Shown here: one piece after another, positions 30,788-38,921 of the stretch
How positions within the stretch are numbered: position 1 is the first letter of the stretch
Layout: each line of letters begins with the position of its first letter
Source of the DNA: a virus
IMG/VR virus record: IMGVR_UViG_3300026097_000035
Location: 1 to 46,725 of that record
Direction: 5' to 3' (one strand)
DNA: 46,725 bases
Made by a program: the position numbers and the translations under genes
The notes under the pieces: generated by a model
Seen by the model: only the letters and a program-made list of their open reading frames with translations
The model's database searches: none
What the model was told of the DNA's origin: nothing

Positions 30788-31213
30788 CTATTCTACCGCA
30801 TCGCCCTGTGCTAAATTCTCGTAGAACGAACGACGACTGGGCATGTCAGAGTCGTCATAAGTGTAAGCCAGCACATACGGGTACTCTCCGTAACGCTTTT
30901 TCTTACTCTTGGACTTCTCTTCTTTTTCGTTCCACTTGTCAAGTTCCGCTTTAGCAAAGCACTTTGCAGTCTTTACCTTGAACCCGACATTGCTTGCTTC
31001 TTCGTTGCGACAGATCCAAATCGGATTACCGCATTCGTTACAGGTTTCATCCTGCAATATCTGGTAAGCCTCTAGTAATAAAAAGTCAAACTCGTTCCAA
31101 GGCTCACTTGGCTGTTCATGAAAAAGCATTGAGCAGGGCCTAACGTTGGCACTAATCGCAGCTTTGATCTTTACAACGTAGCCACGATTACCCGGCCACG
31201 TTAGGACTTCGGT
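30788..31213 (-). CDS. Tail assembly chaperone, frameshift extension (T part)
   Basis: Made only as the C-terminal part of a -1 frameshift fusion with the gene at 31201-31797. After the slippery site the -1 frame reads TEVLTWPGNRGYVVKIKAAI and continues without a stop into CSMLFHEQPSEPWNEFDFLL, giving a 336-residue fusion. The extension contains CNEC and CRNEE knuckles and a Lys-rich run. A stand-alone ATG at 31129 is not needed. The fusion is a minor product that helps polymerise the tail tube on the tape measure. Confidence 0.85.
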   Translation of the reverse strand, partial: TEVLTWPGNRGYVVKIKAAISANVRPCSMLFHEQPSEPWNEFDFLLLEAYQILQDETCNECGNPIWICRNEEASNVGFKVKTAKCFAKAELDKWNEKEEKSKSKKKRYGEYPYVLAYTYDDSDMPSRRSFYENLAQGDAVE

Positions 31214-31797
31214 AAAAAACCTGCGTCTGTCAGCCCCTTAAAGTAGCCAGTTGCCAAAGTTAGCTTCTGCATTGTTGACACTAGCAAGCCCCATGAGTCA
31301 CCGGGCAAGTTGTTTCGCACAGTCAGCATGTCTTCGTACTCGTAGTGTGACTCGTCGACATTGCCATCTGCGTCTGTGACTCGCACAACGTTAGATGCAA
31401 CCAGTGAAGTGACGTAGAACTTGAACCAGTCTGACCCATATTCTTCGTCATCTGACTTTGGCTTCTTGTAAAGCTGATCAGCTTTCTCTGTGATTCGCTC
31501 TACTTCGCCTTGACCAATTCCACGCATGTGGAAGGTCAGCTTTGACTTCTGCACACGGGTAGCAAGCTCATTAGCTCTGGACTCTAGCTTTTTGTACTCT
31601 TCACCAGCTTCAGTCATTTCATTCATCTGATCTTCGATTTCGATCAGCTCAAATGCTGCTTCAGCATCAGTGTAGACAGTTACGTCCTTAGTTGGGTAGC
31701 CTCTGCCTTTGATTACTTCAGCGAGATTGAATGTGCTTTGCTTCTGTGCATCCTTGACCATCTCAAGGGTTTCTTCAGTGAGTTTTTCTTCGCTCAT
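31201..31797 (-). CDS. Tail assembly chaperone (G part)
   Basis: 198 residues, acidic helical protein (MSEEKLTEETLEMVKDAQKQ, then ESRANELATRVQKSKLTFHM), ending GYFKGLTDAGFLPKS. Lies between major tail protein and tape measure, the universal position. Stops just after the T TTT TTA slippery site, so most ribosomes make G and a fraction makes the GT fusion. Confidence 0.88.
   Translation of the reverse strand: MSEEKLTEETLEMVKDAQKQSTFNLAEVIKGRGYPTKDVTVYTDAEAAFELIEIEDQMNEMTEAGEEYKKLESRANELATRVQKSKLTFHMRGIGQGEVERITEKADQLYKKPKSDDEEYGSDWFKFYVTSLVASNVVRVTDADGNVDESHYEYEDMLTVRNNLPGDSWGLLVSTMQKLTLATGYFKGLTDAGFLPKS
31213..31219 (-). promoter_or_regulatory. Programmed -1 frameshift site
   Basis: Minus strand T TTT TTA in the X XXY YYZ phase of the G frame (codons 194-195, Phe-Leu), 12 nt before the G stop codon. 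It leads into the open T frame. This is the canonical arrangement of lambda gpG/gpGT-type chaperones. Confidence 0.9.
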
Positions 31798-31829
31798 TAT
31801 CTTTTGCCGTTCTCACCCGTTACTTAGAA

Positions 31830-31868
31830 GCCCCAGCTAGGCGAACGGGCGCAAAACCTAGCTGGGGC
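31830..31868. other. 12-bp perfect hairpin between major tail protein and chaperone
   Basis: GCCCCAGCTAGG (31830-31841) and its complement (31857-31868) close a 15-nt loop. No T run follows in either direction, so it is not a complete terminator; it could attenuate, protect the major tail protein mRNA 3' end, or be a processing site that lowers chaperone levels. Confidence 0.7.
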
Positions 31869-31877
31869 CGTCTATAG

Positions 31878-32960
31878 TTACGCTACTGTGTCTACCTGCA
31901 CGTTGACTTTACCCTGAGGTGCGAAGTTCACCATGAACTTTACGCTGTCTTCACCCTCGGTGTCATCCATGAAAGCGTCAGCAATGAACTTGAATGCTGA
32001 TACTGTCTGGGTTGCAGCTAGTGCTGTAGTTGCTGGAACGTTGCATCGCATAACCAAGAATCCGTTTGGACGGGTTCCATCGGTCGATGCCTTGAACGCC
32101 TCGTAAGCCTCGTAGTAAGCACCAGTTGATTCTGATGTGATACCACGGAACATTGTTAGGTTTCCAGTAAACTGTGCGAATCCACGGCTCTCAACCTGAG
32201 TGGTGTCTAGGATGGAGCGGTCTTCGATACGGTTTGAATCCTGTGAACCCAAGTCGAATCCGTCGAAAGCAATTGCTTCGGTCAAATCAACTGATCCAGT
32301 TGCCTCGATGTCTGCAACCTTTGGAGCTGCTAGGAAGTCATCTTCGGTTCCGGTTACGTTGTCTAGTGGGACCCAGTAAACCTTGATCTTACCGTTTGAG
32401 GTTGACTTGGTTCCGACAATGCTCTTTAGCTCTGGACCAGATCCAGCGGTTCCTGCAGGCACTGCATAGTTGATTGTAATTTTTCCTGTGACCAAGAAAC
32501 GTGCACCAAGGCGGATCATTTCTCCATCGCCAACAATGTCGATTGGGAAGTCAGTGCGAACACCGTAAACGCTGATCTCCTGACCTTCTGCGAAGGCTGC
32601 ATCGTGTGCATAACCAATACGCTTGATTAGGAAGTACTCAACGTCTGCAGCCTTGAACAAGTCGTATGCCTTGTTGTAAACAGAATCTGCAGCTAGGTTC
32701 TCGTCACGGAAGCAGTCCATGGAAGCTTCGTAGTTGAAGTAGGTTGGTGTCTGAACATCAGCGTTATCAACAATGGCGAGTGAGTCGTCAGAGTCTGATT
32801 CGGTCTGGTTCAGTGTGTAGTCGTCGGTAACGGCTGGCGAAATGTTGAACACCTTAGTGGCATCCGTCAACTCTTCAAGCGTTGGTGCGCTCCAGTCGGC
32901 GAAAGCATCGGCAGTAGCAACATAAATGCCAACGTTAGGGCGAAGCATCTTAGTAGCCAT
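31878..32960 (-). CDS. Major tail protein
   Basis: 360 residues, upstream of the chaperones. N-terminal tube domain (about 1-175) with RPNVGIYVATADAFADWSAP and strands ending LVTGKITINYAV; C-terminal part is a second beta domain, perhaps surface decoration. Acidic and moderately rich in Thr/Ala. Rings of six form the tail tube. No SD conflict: ATG 32960 follows the 69-aa gene after 4 bp. Confidence 0.85.
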   Translation of the reverse strand: MATKMLRPNVGIYVATADAFADWSAPTLEELTDATKVFNISPAVTDDYTLNQTESDSDDSLAIVDNADVQTPTYFNYEASMDCFRDENLAADSVYNKAYDLFKAADVEYFLIKRIGYAHDAAFAEGQEISVYGVRTDFPIDIVGDGEMIRLGARFLVTGKITINYAVPAGTAGSGPELKSIVGTKSTSNGKIKVYWVPLDNVTGTEDDFLAAPKVADIEATGSVDLTEAIAFDGFDLGSQDSNRIEDRSILDTTQVESRGFAQFTGNLTMFRGITSESTGAYYEAYEAFKASTDGTRPNGFLVMRCNVPATTALAATQTVSAFKFIADAFMDDTEGEDSVKFMVNFAPQGKVNVQVDTVA

Positions 32961-32964
32961 TTAT

Positions 32965-33174
32965 TTATTCCTCGTTAGTTTCGATATCGATTTCTGGAGC
33001 AGGCTGCTCCTCTTCTGTTTTTTCAGTCGCAAAGTACGACTTTTTTTCTTTCTTCGGAGCAGCCGAAGAAACTTTATTTAGCTCAACTAGATCGCCGCCA
33101 AGAACGGGGTGACCTACATAATGCTCTGGAACATTTACAATTTTGCCAGTTCTAATGTTCTTCACAAGAGGCAT
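32965..33174 (-). CDS. Small protein before the major tail gene (69 aa)
   Basis: MPLVKNIRTGKIVNVPEHYVGHPVLGGDL compact start, then a disordered Lys/Glu-rich end (APKKEKKSYFATEKTEEEQP). Similar short basic-acidic proteins stand between tail terminator and major tail protein in many actinophages. Probably a tail or head-tail accessory; function unproven. Confidence 0.65.
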   Translation of the reverse strand: MPLVKNIRTGKIVNVPEHYVGHPVLGGDLVELNKVSSAAPKKEKKSYFATEKTEEEQPAPEIDIETNEE

Positions 33175-33197
33175 TTGAGTCCTTTCAATACTACATA

Positions 33198-33632
33198 TTA
33201 TGATATCACAGTGTTTACTGCGAAAGTAAAGCCAACCTCGCTTGCATAGCGAACTGGACGTGATCCAGTGTCGGGCACAATATAAGGTTTTCCGGTTGTT
33301 TCTGGGAACAAAGTACCAGCGTCTGTTGGCTGGAATCCTGTAAGCTTATCGACCACCAGATCAGCCACCTGACGAACTGTGCGTTCATTTGGACCCATGC
33401 ACACACACTCAACGTAACTACGTCCTAGATCCTCTCTAGGGCCAGTCAGACCACGTTCTGTCGAAGGCTGGATGAAGCCAGCGTAGCGAATGATAATGTA
33501 GGGCAACATAACGCCGTCAGGACTGTAATTTAGGCTAGAGTCTTCGGGCACACCGTTATCATAAACATCTTGATTCAGCTCACGAAGTTTGGTCGTAATT
33601 TGATCCTGAATCGGAAGCATAGACAATGCCAT
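33198..33632 (-). CDS. Tail terminator
   Basis: 144 residues, position between the HK97 gp10-like neck gene and the tail tube. Helical start (LPIQDQITTKLRELNQDVYD), strands YIIIRYAGF and SYVECVCMG, helix RTVRQVADLVVDKL, last strand VGFTFAVNTVI: the tail-terminator fold that caps the tube and joins it to the head. Confidence 0.75.
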   Translation of the reverse strand: MALSMLPIQDQITTKLRELNQDVYDNGVPEDSSLNYSPDGVMLPYIIIRYAGFIQPSTERGLTGPREDLGRSYVECVCMGPNERTVRQVADLVVDKLTGFQPTDAGTLFPETTGKPYIVPDTGSRPVRYASEVGFTFAVNTVIS

Positions 33633-33658
33633 TGGTAATCCTCAATTCTGCTTAGTAA

Positions 33659-34159
33659 CTATTGTACTTTGAATCCGTACTTAACCATCTGACTGCGAAG
33701 TCTGGCAACCATTTGCTCTTTAGACTTCTTGTAGCTGTTCATAGCTGGAGTTGGACCTTTGACACCGTTATCTGGCTGGTAGCTACCTATTTCTTGTTCC
33801 ATAAAATACTCTGGTCCGTTCAGCGGCAAACCATAGCTACCTTGTACAACTCCAAAGCTTATTTGCTTAGCAGGTTCGGAGTTTACCGAGTTGAGCATAT
33901 TGCCACTGTCAACACGAGCACCAAACTCATTGCCACGCTGTTCGTTGATGTTTACATGCCACTTAGATCCAGTTGGACTGCCTTTTAGGATAGCTTCATT
34001 CTTTACAGCCTCTGCGCCAGCCTTGGAAGCCTCTGTGACGGCATCTGCAACTTTCTTGACACCTTCATCGGCATGTTTACGCATAATGCGATTTACGCCT
34101 TTGTGGTTTATGTTCCAGTTGACTTTAGGGCTATAAGACACGCTTTGCCTCCAAGTCAA
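33659..34159 (-). CDS. HK97 gp10-like neck protein
   Basis: 166 residues: helix (VKKVADAVTEASKAGAEAVK), then the gp10-like arrangement of VNINEQRGNEFGARVDSGNML and YGLPLNGPEYFMEQEIGSY, ending in a helix of a size fitting head-tail joining proteins. Overlaps the previous connector gene by 29 bp. Confidence 0.7.
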   Translation of the reverse strand: MTWRQSVSYSPKVNWNINHKGVNRIMRKHADEGVKKVADAVTEASKAGAEAVKNEAILKGSPTGSKWHVNINEQRGNEFGARVDSGNMLNSVNSEPAKQISFGVVQGSYGLPLNGPEYFMEQEIGSYQPDNGVKGPTPAMNSYKKSKEQMVARLRSQMVKYGFKVQ

Positions 34160-34607
34160 CCTCGCACAGAAGCATCTTGCCCCAAGGGTTAGAAGTTGAA
34201 ATGGAGCTGCGCACAGTAAGAATATAGTTTTCTAAGGTTTCGTCATAAGGCGAGTCAGTTACAAAAATCTGGTGGTTAGGACGAATGTCTGGCATTGTGC
34301 CTTCTGATCCAGTCAATGTGTTGCCACGCATGTCAATGTGAACCTCTAGCTCTTGCAAGTTAGTTGGGTTATTGTCATTAGCTTGACGAGTAGAAGACCG
34401 GACTGCTTGAAGGCGGGCTTTGCCCTGCCACAGCACAGTACGTGCTGAAGTAAAAGTGTTAGTAGCGGCGTCGTAAGAACCGTCAGTAATTTCTGGATCA
34501 TAGATCTCGACGGTAGCCAAATGAAAGCTTGACTCAACGTTATTGTTGTGAGTAAGCCACTTAGGGTGAATAGCAGGTCGAGTGTTTAGAGCCAAGAATT
34601 CTCCCAA
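34131..34607 (-). CDS. Head-tail stopper-like connector
   Basis: 158 residues, beta rich: TVEIYDPEITDG, TVLWQGKARLQAVRSS, LEVHIDMRGNTL, ENYILTVRSSISTSNPWGKM, typical of the small barrel-like stopper family of actinophages (DUF6093 type). Overlaps the next gene by 29 bp and the adaptor by 22 bp. Confidence 0.7.
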   Translation of the reverse strand: MGEFLALNTRPAIHPKWLTHNNNVESSFHLATVEIYDPEITDGSYDAATNTFTSARTVLWQGKARLQAVRSSTRQANDNNPTNLQELEVHIDMRGNTLTGSEGTMPDIRPNHQIFVTDSPYDETLENYILTVRSSISTSNPWGKMLLCEVDLEAKRVL

Positions 34608-34987
34608 GACTCAGTGTTGCCGACTACGGTGAATGTATCGTTTGCATCCTCGTATTCGTCTTCAACAGCTTCCTGTCGCAATTGTTTTGCTTGTTCACGC
34701 AATTCTGCGCCAAGCTTTGCGCCGTCCGTCTTGAGATCGTATGTGCTAATTACTTTGTTGATTAAAGCTTCGCTGGTAGCGAGAGTTAGTTTAGCCTGTG
34801 CCGCAGCACGCTTTACGCTGTTTGAATACAGCGTTGCAAACGCTTGAATCTGTCCATCGCTAAAAATGTACTGCGCTGTGGCAGTAGGGTCTGCTGGATC
34901 TTCAAGCTGTTCCACATCTGGGATCAGCAAGCGGATTTGACCTATTACTGTCGAATAGTCTGGGGGAGAAACGTCTGGAGCTGCCAT
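34586..34987 (-). CDS. Head-tail adaptor
   Basis: 133 residues, all helical: DYSTVIGQIRLLIPDVEQLE, FSDGQIQAFATLYSNSVKRA, ATSEALINKVISTYDLKTDG, then a helix rich in Gln/Glu. This is the gp6-type adaptor pattern that binds the portal. First of the connector genes; preceded by the fibre/adhesin island rather than by the capsid gene. Confidence 0.78.
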   Translation of the reverse strand: MAAPDVSPPDYSTVIGQIRLLIPDVEQLEDPADPTATAQYIFSDGQIQAFATLYSNSVKRAAAQAKLTLATSEALINKVISTYDLKTDGAKLGAELREQAKQLRQEAVEDEYEDANDTFTVVGNTESWENSWL

Positions 34988-35001
34988 AAGGCTATTCTAC
35001 C

Positions 35002-35352
35002 TTACTCGAAGATTTGTGCTTCCCAATCGCCCTGCTCTTCGTTCCATGAATAAATTAGACCATCTTCTGGATATGGCACAGGTGCTGTCCAGCGACAAGT
35101 CTCTTCGTCAAGGATCCATGAGTCAAAAGGCTTGGGAGGAATGAAAGCATCACGCTCTTCGTCGTAAGTAAAGCCGATCCCTGCGTAATTTTTGCGGATG
35201 TTTCCGTTGTAAGAGGTTCGCTTGCAAGTCTGACCTCTGAAGTTTCCATACCAAGTTTCTGGGTCAAGCCCTTCGATTAGTTCGGTTTCGTCAATGCCAG
35301 CGATGACTTCGGTGACAATGTTATTTGCGTCTAAAAATGCGTAGTATGCCAT
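35002..35352 (-). CDS. Aquatic-phage conserved virion protein (116 aa)
   Basis: MAYYAFLDANNIVTEVIAGI start and SYNGNIRKNYAGIGFTYDEE followed by FIPPKPFDSWILDEETCRW match from memory a protein very common in cyanophages and other marine myo- and siphoviruses, usually near fibre genes. It is rich in Trp/Tyr and probably a small surface domain. Molecular role unknown. Confidence 0.75.
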   Translation of the reverse strand: MAYYAFLDANNIVTEVIAGIDETELIEGLDPETWYGNFRGQTCKRTSYNGNIRKNYAGIGFTYDEERDAFIPPKPFDSWILDEETCRWTAPVPYPEDGLIYSWNEEQGDWEAQIFE

Positions 35353-37112
35353 TAGCTAAAGCTCACATTCCCTGTGCCTGCGGTTATTGTTGTGACTTTT
35401 TTGCTTCCAACAGTTGTTGTTGAACCAGTCAAACCAGCTGCAAGTGTAATTGTGTAATCAGTTGCATAGCGAAGAATCACAACTCCAGAGCCACCAGCTC
35501 CTCCATTGGTGTTGTTTGGAGATGCTCCACCTCCACCTCCAGTGTTTGCAGTTCCATTTTGACCGCTAGTATTTGAGTTGAAGCTTCCTCCATCTCCGCC
35601 ACCGCCATTTCCGCCAGCTCCTGCTCCAACTCTTCCAGCTCCACCACCTCCGCCTGATCGAAATGTGGCTGAGCCTGTTATAGATGAGGAGATTCCATCT
35701 CCTGCATCGCCTGAAACTCCTGAAGCTGCATTTTGACCAACTGTCGATGCTCCACCGCCACCTCCACCTTCTAAATTGTTTGGAGAATCTCCACCATCAA
35801 AACCTTGATTTGCAGTCCCAGTGCCTCCATTTGCTGATGTGTTACCACCACCGCCGCCTCCAGAACCTCCATTGAGACCATCGCCAAATCCTTCAGTCTC
35901 AGAACCCCCACCGCCACCGCCTGTGGATGTTATCGTTGTAAAAACAGAATTTGAACCGTTGTTCCCTTTTTCGTTTCCAGCGATTGCTCCTCCACCACCA
36001 GCTCCAATGGTTACTGTGTAATTTGTGCCTGGGTCTAGTTCAAGGATAGATTCTGCAGAAGCACCACCACCTGAAGATTCTCCTGAAACAGAAGAGCGAT
36101 AACCACCTGCACCACCTCCACCAGAAGCTCGGTCTCCAGACCGACCACCACCGCCGCCTCCTGCGATGACTAGGTATTCGACATCAATAGTAGGAATAGC
36201 TGCAGTAAATGTAAATTCTCTGTCAACAAAGTTGCCACCTTCATCAGTGGCACGAATTGTAAATACATTTACATCGCCATCTGAAGTAGTAGGTGTTCCA
36301 GAAATTTCACCAGTGGATCCGTTTAGTGATAATCCACCGGGTAGTGTGCCTGATTGCAGTGAGTAAGAAACAGTCCCATCAGCGTCAGTTGCACTTAGGG
36401 TAATGCTTACAGCAGCGCTAGGGTTGTACTCTTGTGCAGCTGCAGTTACCCAGCTTGGGTTTGCACCAGCTGTGATCGAATTAGGCAGCAAGTGAGCACT
36501 AGATCCAGTGGGTTCAGCGACACCGGGGTTTACAACTTTGACAGTGTATGGGGAGTCTGTAGCGTCGAGCGCATCTGGTCTAGTTGCAATAAGCTCAGTG
36601 CTTGAGTTTCTTGTAAGTGACTTGGCTTCAAGCTGAACATTGTCTTGTCCAGTGAAAAATACCTGCACATCAGCTGCAAAGTTACCGCCAGTAATTGTAG
36701 TTGTGTCATCAAGAGTTGGCATTGAGCTAACGCTAACTGAGGTGATAAAAGCACCAGCGGATGCAACATCACCTTTAGAGCTTGGAGAAACTGAAGTTTC
36801 GCTGCCACCGGCAACCGTGAAAACAATATTTTCAAAAGTGATCACTTCATTGTCTGCAGCACCAAGCACAACAATTTCGTTTATCGGTGCGTTTGCAGTA
36901 AGGGTTACACCGTTTGTGTAGCCAACGTTTGTACCGTCTGTTCCGATTGCGTAGATGTCGTAAGTAGTATCCCCGCTAGAAAATTCAATTGTGTAGTCAC
37001 CAGCTGGGAAAGTCTGATCAAGAATGTATGTTGTGTTACCAGATGTGCCTACTGTTAGGCTAAACCGATTGACCTGAGTCTTTGCTTCAGGCTTTAGTGA
37101 TTTGAATCCCAT
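35352..37112 (-). CDS. Glycine-rich adhesin with Ig-like domains
   Basis: 586 residues. Strand-rich N-terminal domain (TTYILDQTFPAGDYTIEFSS), an IPT/TIG-like segment around 110-210, then a He_PIG-type Ig domain (PSWVTAAAQEYNPSAAVSI, LPGGLSLNGSTGEISGTPT) at about 215-310, then a long glycine-rich region with GGGGGG tracts (about 310-545) and a short beta tip. Glycine-rich domains of this kind form polyglycine-sandwich receptor tips in T4-like phages. Candidate receptor-binding or head fibre. Confidence 0.75.
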   Translation of the reverse strand: MGFKSLKPEAKTQVNRFSLTVGTSGNTTYILDQTFPAGDYTIEFSSGDTTYDIYAIGTDGTNVGYTNGVTLTANAPINEIVVLGAADNEVITFENIVFTVAGGSETSVSPSSKGDVASAGAFITSVSVSSMPTLDDTTTITGGNFAADVQVFFTGQDNVQLEAKSLTRNSSTELIATRPDALDATDSPYTVKVVNPGVAEPTGSSAHLLPNSITAGANPSWVTAAAQEYNPSAAVSITLSATDADGTVSYSLQSGTLPGGLSLNGSTGEISGTPTTSDGDVNVFTIRATDEGGNFVDREFTFTAAIPTIDVEYLVIAGGGGGGRSGDRASGGGGAGGYRSSVSGESSGGGASAESILELDPGTNYTVTIGAGGGGAIAGNEKGNNGSNSVFTTITSTGGGGGGSETEGFGDGLNGGSGGGGGGNTSANGGTGTANQGFDGGDSPNNLEGGGGGGASTVGQNAASGVSGDAGDGISSSITGSATFRSGGGGGAGRVGAGAGGNGGGGDGGSFNSNTSGQNGTANTGGGGGASPNNTNGGAGGSGVVILRYATDYTITLAAGLTGSTTTVGSKKVTTITAGTGNVSFS

Positions 37113-37438
37113 TATGCATTTACCTCAGTACCAAATACGCTAAAGGACAAGTCTGCTGATGAAGCATAAATCTTTATGACATCGCCTGTTGCAGCTGTGA
37201 TACCAGCTGAGATCTGAGTTGTGTCGCTTGCTGCTACTGTAACGTCATAAGCAATGTAGTGCTGGTTTCCAAAAGTTTCACCAGAAGGCACAACGGCTAC
37301 ACGGAATGTTGCATCAGTAGCTGCCCTGTTAGCAATAAATACGCTTGAGACAACGGCCTCTTTGCTTGCTGGCACAGTGTAAATATCTACGTTAGTGGTA
37401 GCAGCTGGTGCTGACTGGCCCAATACTTTGTAACTCAA
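37112..37438 (-). CDS. Small virion beta protein (108 aa)
   Basis: MSYKVLGQSAPAATTNVDIY then TVPASKEAVVSSVFIANRAA and strands to the end. A common short jelly-roll-like protein of aquatic phages, generally encoded among fibre genes. Exact role unknown. Confidence 0.7.
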   Translation of the reverse strand: MSYKVLGQSAPAATTNVDIYTVPASKEAVVSSVFIANRAATDATFRVAVVPSGETFGNQHYIAYDVTVAASDTTQISAGITAATGDVIKIYASSADLSFSVFGTEVNA

Positions 37439-37439
37439 T

Positions 37440-37598
37440 TTAATCTCCCATCAAGAGCAAAATGTCCGGAATACCTGCTCCGCCTGCTGCGGCTACACCA
37501 GATGAAACCCAATAAGATCCGTTCCATGTCCAAGTCTTTTCGCCGACGGTGACCGTCTGGTTCAGTGTCGGTGAGTCTGGAAAGTCGATTGCAGCCAT
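37440..37598 (-). CDS. Small fibre-associated protein (52 aa)
   Basis: ATG 37598, stop 1 bp before the next start. MAAIDFPDSPTLNQTVTVGE then KTWTWNGSYWV, a frequent short module in phage tail fibres (the same type of phrase occurs inside longer fibres), here as a separate protein. Unknown function. Confidence 0.65.
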   Translation of the reverse strand: MAAIDFPDSPTLNQTVTVGEKTWTWNGSYWVSSGVAAAGGAGIPDILLLMGD

Positions 37599-37613
37599 AG
37601 TGACTATTCTACA

Positions 37614-37856
37614 CTATTTAGTGATGGCTGCGATCTCTTCGGGTGTCAATCCGAGAGCTGCTAGTTTCTCATGAGCCGCTGTTTTAGCTGCTTCCTGAGC
37701 TGCTTGAGCTTCTTCATCAGCGATACGCTGAGCCTCAGCCTCAGCAGCACGAACTTCACGCTCTGCGATCTCTTCATCAGTCAATTCAACGACTGTCTCT
37801 CTCTGCCCTTTGGGCTTCGAAAGGTCAACCACAATTTTAGTAGGTCTGTCTGCCAT
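37614..37856 (-). CDS. Glu/Ala-rich coiled-coil protein (80 aa)
   Basis: A beta start (MADRPTKIVVDLSKPKGQRE), then TDEEIAEREVRAAEAEAQRI continuing as one long coiled coil to LTPEEIAAITK. Such proteins in fibre clusters resemble fibre-assembly chaperones of aquatic phages. Confidence 0.65.
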   Translation of the reverse strand: MADRPTKIVVDLSKPKGQRETVVELTDEEIAEREVRAAEAEAQRIADEEAQAAQEAAKTAAHEKLAALGLTPEEIAAITK

Positions 37857-37890
37857 TTTAGTTCCTTACGTTATCTTGTCTTATTATATT

Positions 37891-38409
37891 CTAGGCTGTC
37901 GTTACTGTCCCAGAGCCTCCAGCGGTGACTCCATATAGTGATGCTGTTGAACCTGCTATGAAATTAGTGCCCTTAGCCATTGTGATAGTAATTGAGTTTA
38001 CAGCGGCTGTATCGCCCCATAATCCAGCAGCAATATCTTGAGATGCGAAACTTACATTATTTTCAGTGACGTTATCAACGCTATAGGCTTTTTCCGTAGG
38101 CCGTGTGTAGTTGGATATATACAATTTTTGTGAAGAAAAAGTATTTGCTTGTGTACTAGCTGCTGTCGTAAATCCAGCAAACCCAGGTGGGTTTACAATT
38201 GAAAGCACTGAGCTACTATTGCCGAAAAGCCTAACAATTGACAAATTAGAAGTGGATGAGTTAAAACTAATTAAGGAGTCATCATCCGTTCTATTGTTGT
38301 CAGTCCTTAGCGACATCAACAACACTAAGTCATCATAATCCTGAGGTATAGAGCTAAAGGTGAAGCTTGCTTGTGAGCTAGTTAGTTCGATTGTTTCGAT
38401 GTGTTGCAT
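37891..38409 (-). CDS. Jelly-roll-like virion protein, paralogue 1
   Basis: 172 residues; the family pattern is IELTSSQASFTFSSIPQDYD, LVLLMSLRT, NLSIVRLFGN, GLWGDTAAVNSITITMAKG and GSTASLYGV. Same order of motifs as the next two genes. A family frequent in marine phages, likely forming receptor-contact or capsid-surface trimers. Confidence 0.7.
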   Translation of the reverse strand: MQHIETIELTSSQASFTFSSIPQDYDDLVLLMSLRTDNNRTDDDSLISFNSSTSNLSIVRLFGNSSSVLSIVNPPGFAGFTTAASTQANTFSSQKLYISNYTRPTEKAYSVDNVTENNVSFASQDIAAGLWGDTAAVNSITITMAKGTNFIAGSTASLYGVTAGGSGTVTTA

Positions 38410-38429
38410 AATTCTTTTCTCTCTTTCGG

Positions 38430-38921
38430 CTAGCTAGCTATTCCATAGAGGGCGAAGGTTGAGCCTGTAAGAATATTAGAGCCGTTCTGAGTGTCAATGG
38501 TTATAGTTGTGACTGCGGCTGTGTTTGCCCAACGATAAGCATAGGCTTCGACTTCATTAGGTGTGTTGGCGTTAGTTCTTTGTAATGCTGTCTTGTGCTT
38601 GTCTGTCGCACTGTAATCCATAATCTGCAAGATAGTCAGTGCCTCAGTTGATGATGTATAGCTAGAAGCAATATTAAAAAATGCTGCATTAGAAGTGCCA
38701 CTTCCACTTCCCGCAGCTGAGCCATTTCCTCGCATAAACACTCTTGAATAGTTACTGCCTGTGTCGTTGTTAAGTCTCCACTGACCATAGTTCCCAGCAG
38801 GTTTCCAATTCGCTACAAGCACTAAATCTCTAAAGCTTTGATCTATTGAAGCAAATTCAACAGTAGACACATCAGAGCCTAGTGTGATTGAGGCTATTGC
38901 TGTATAGGTAGGAGTTGCCAT
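38430..38921 (-). CDS. Jelly-roll-like virion protein, paralogue 2
   Basis: 163 residues with the same blueprint: ITLGSDVSTVEFASIDQSFR, LVLVANWKP, NDTGSNYSRVFMRGNG, LQIMDYSATDKHKTALQR, TAAVTTITIDTQNGSNI, GSTFALYGI. Separated from paralogue 1 by 20 bp and adjacent to paralogue 3, so tandem duplication is likely. Confidence 0.7.
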   Translation of the reverse strand: MATPTYTAIASITLGSDVSTVEFASIDQSFRDLVLVANWKPAGNYGQWRLNNDTGSNYSRVFMRGNGSAAGSGSGTSNAAFFNIASSYTSSTEALTILQIMDYSATDKHKTALQRTNANTPNEVEAYAYRWANTAAVTTITIDTQNGSNILTGSTFALYGIAS

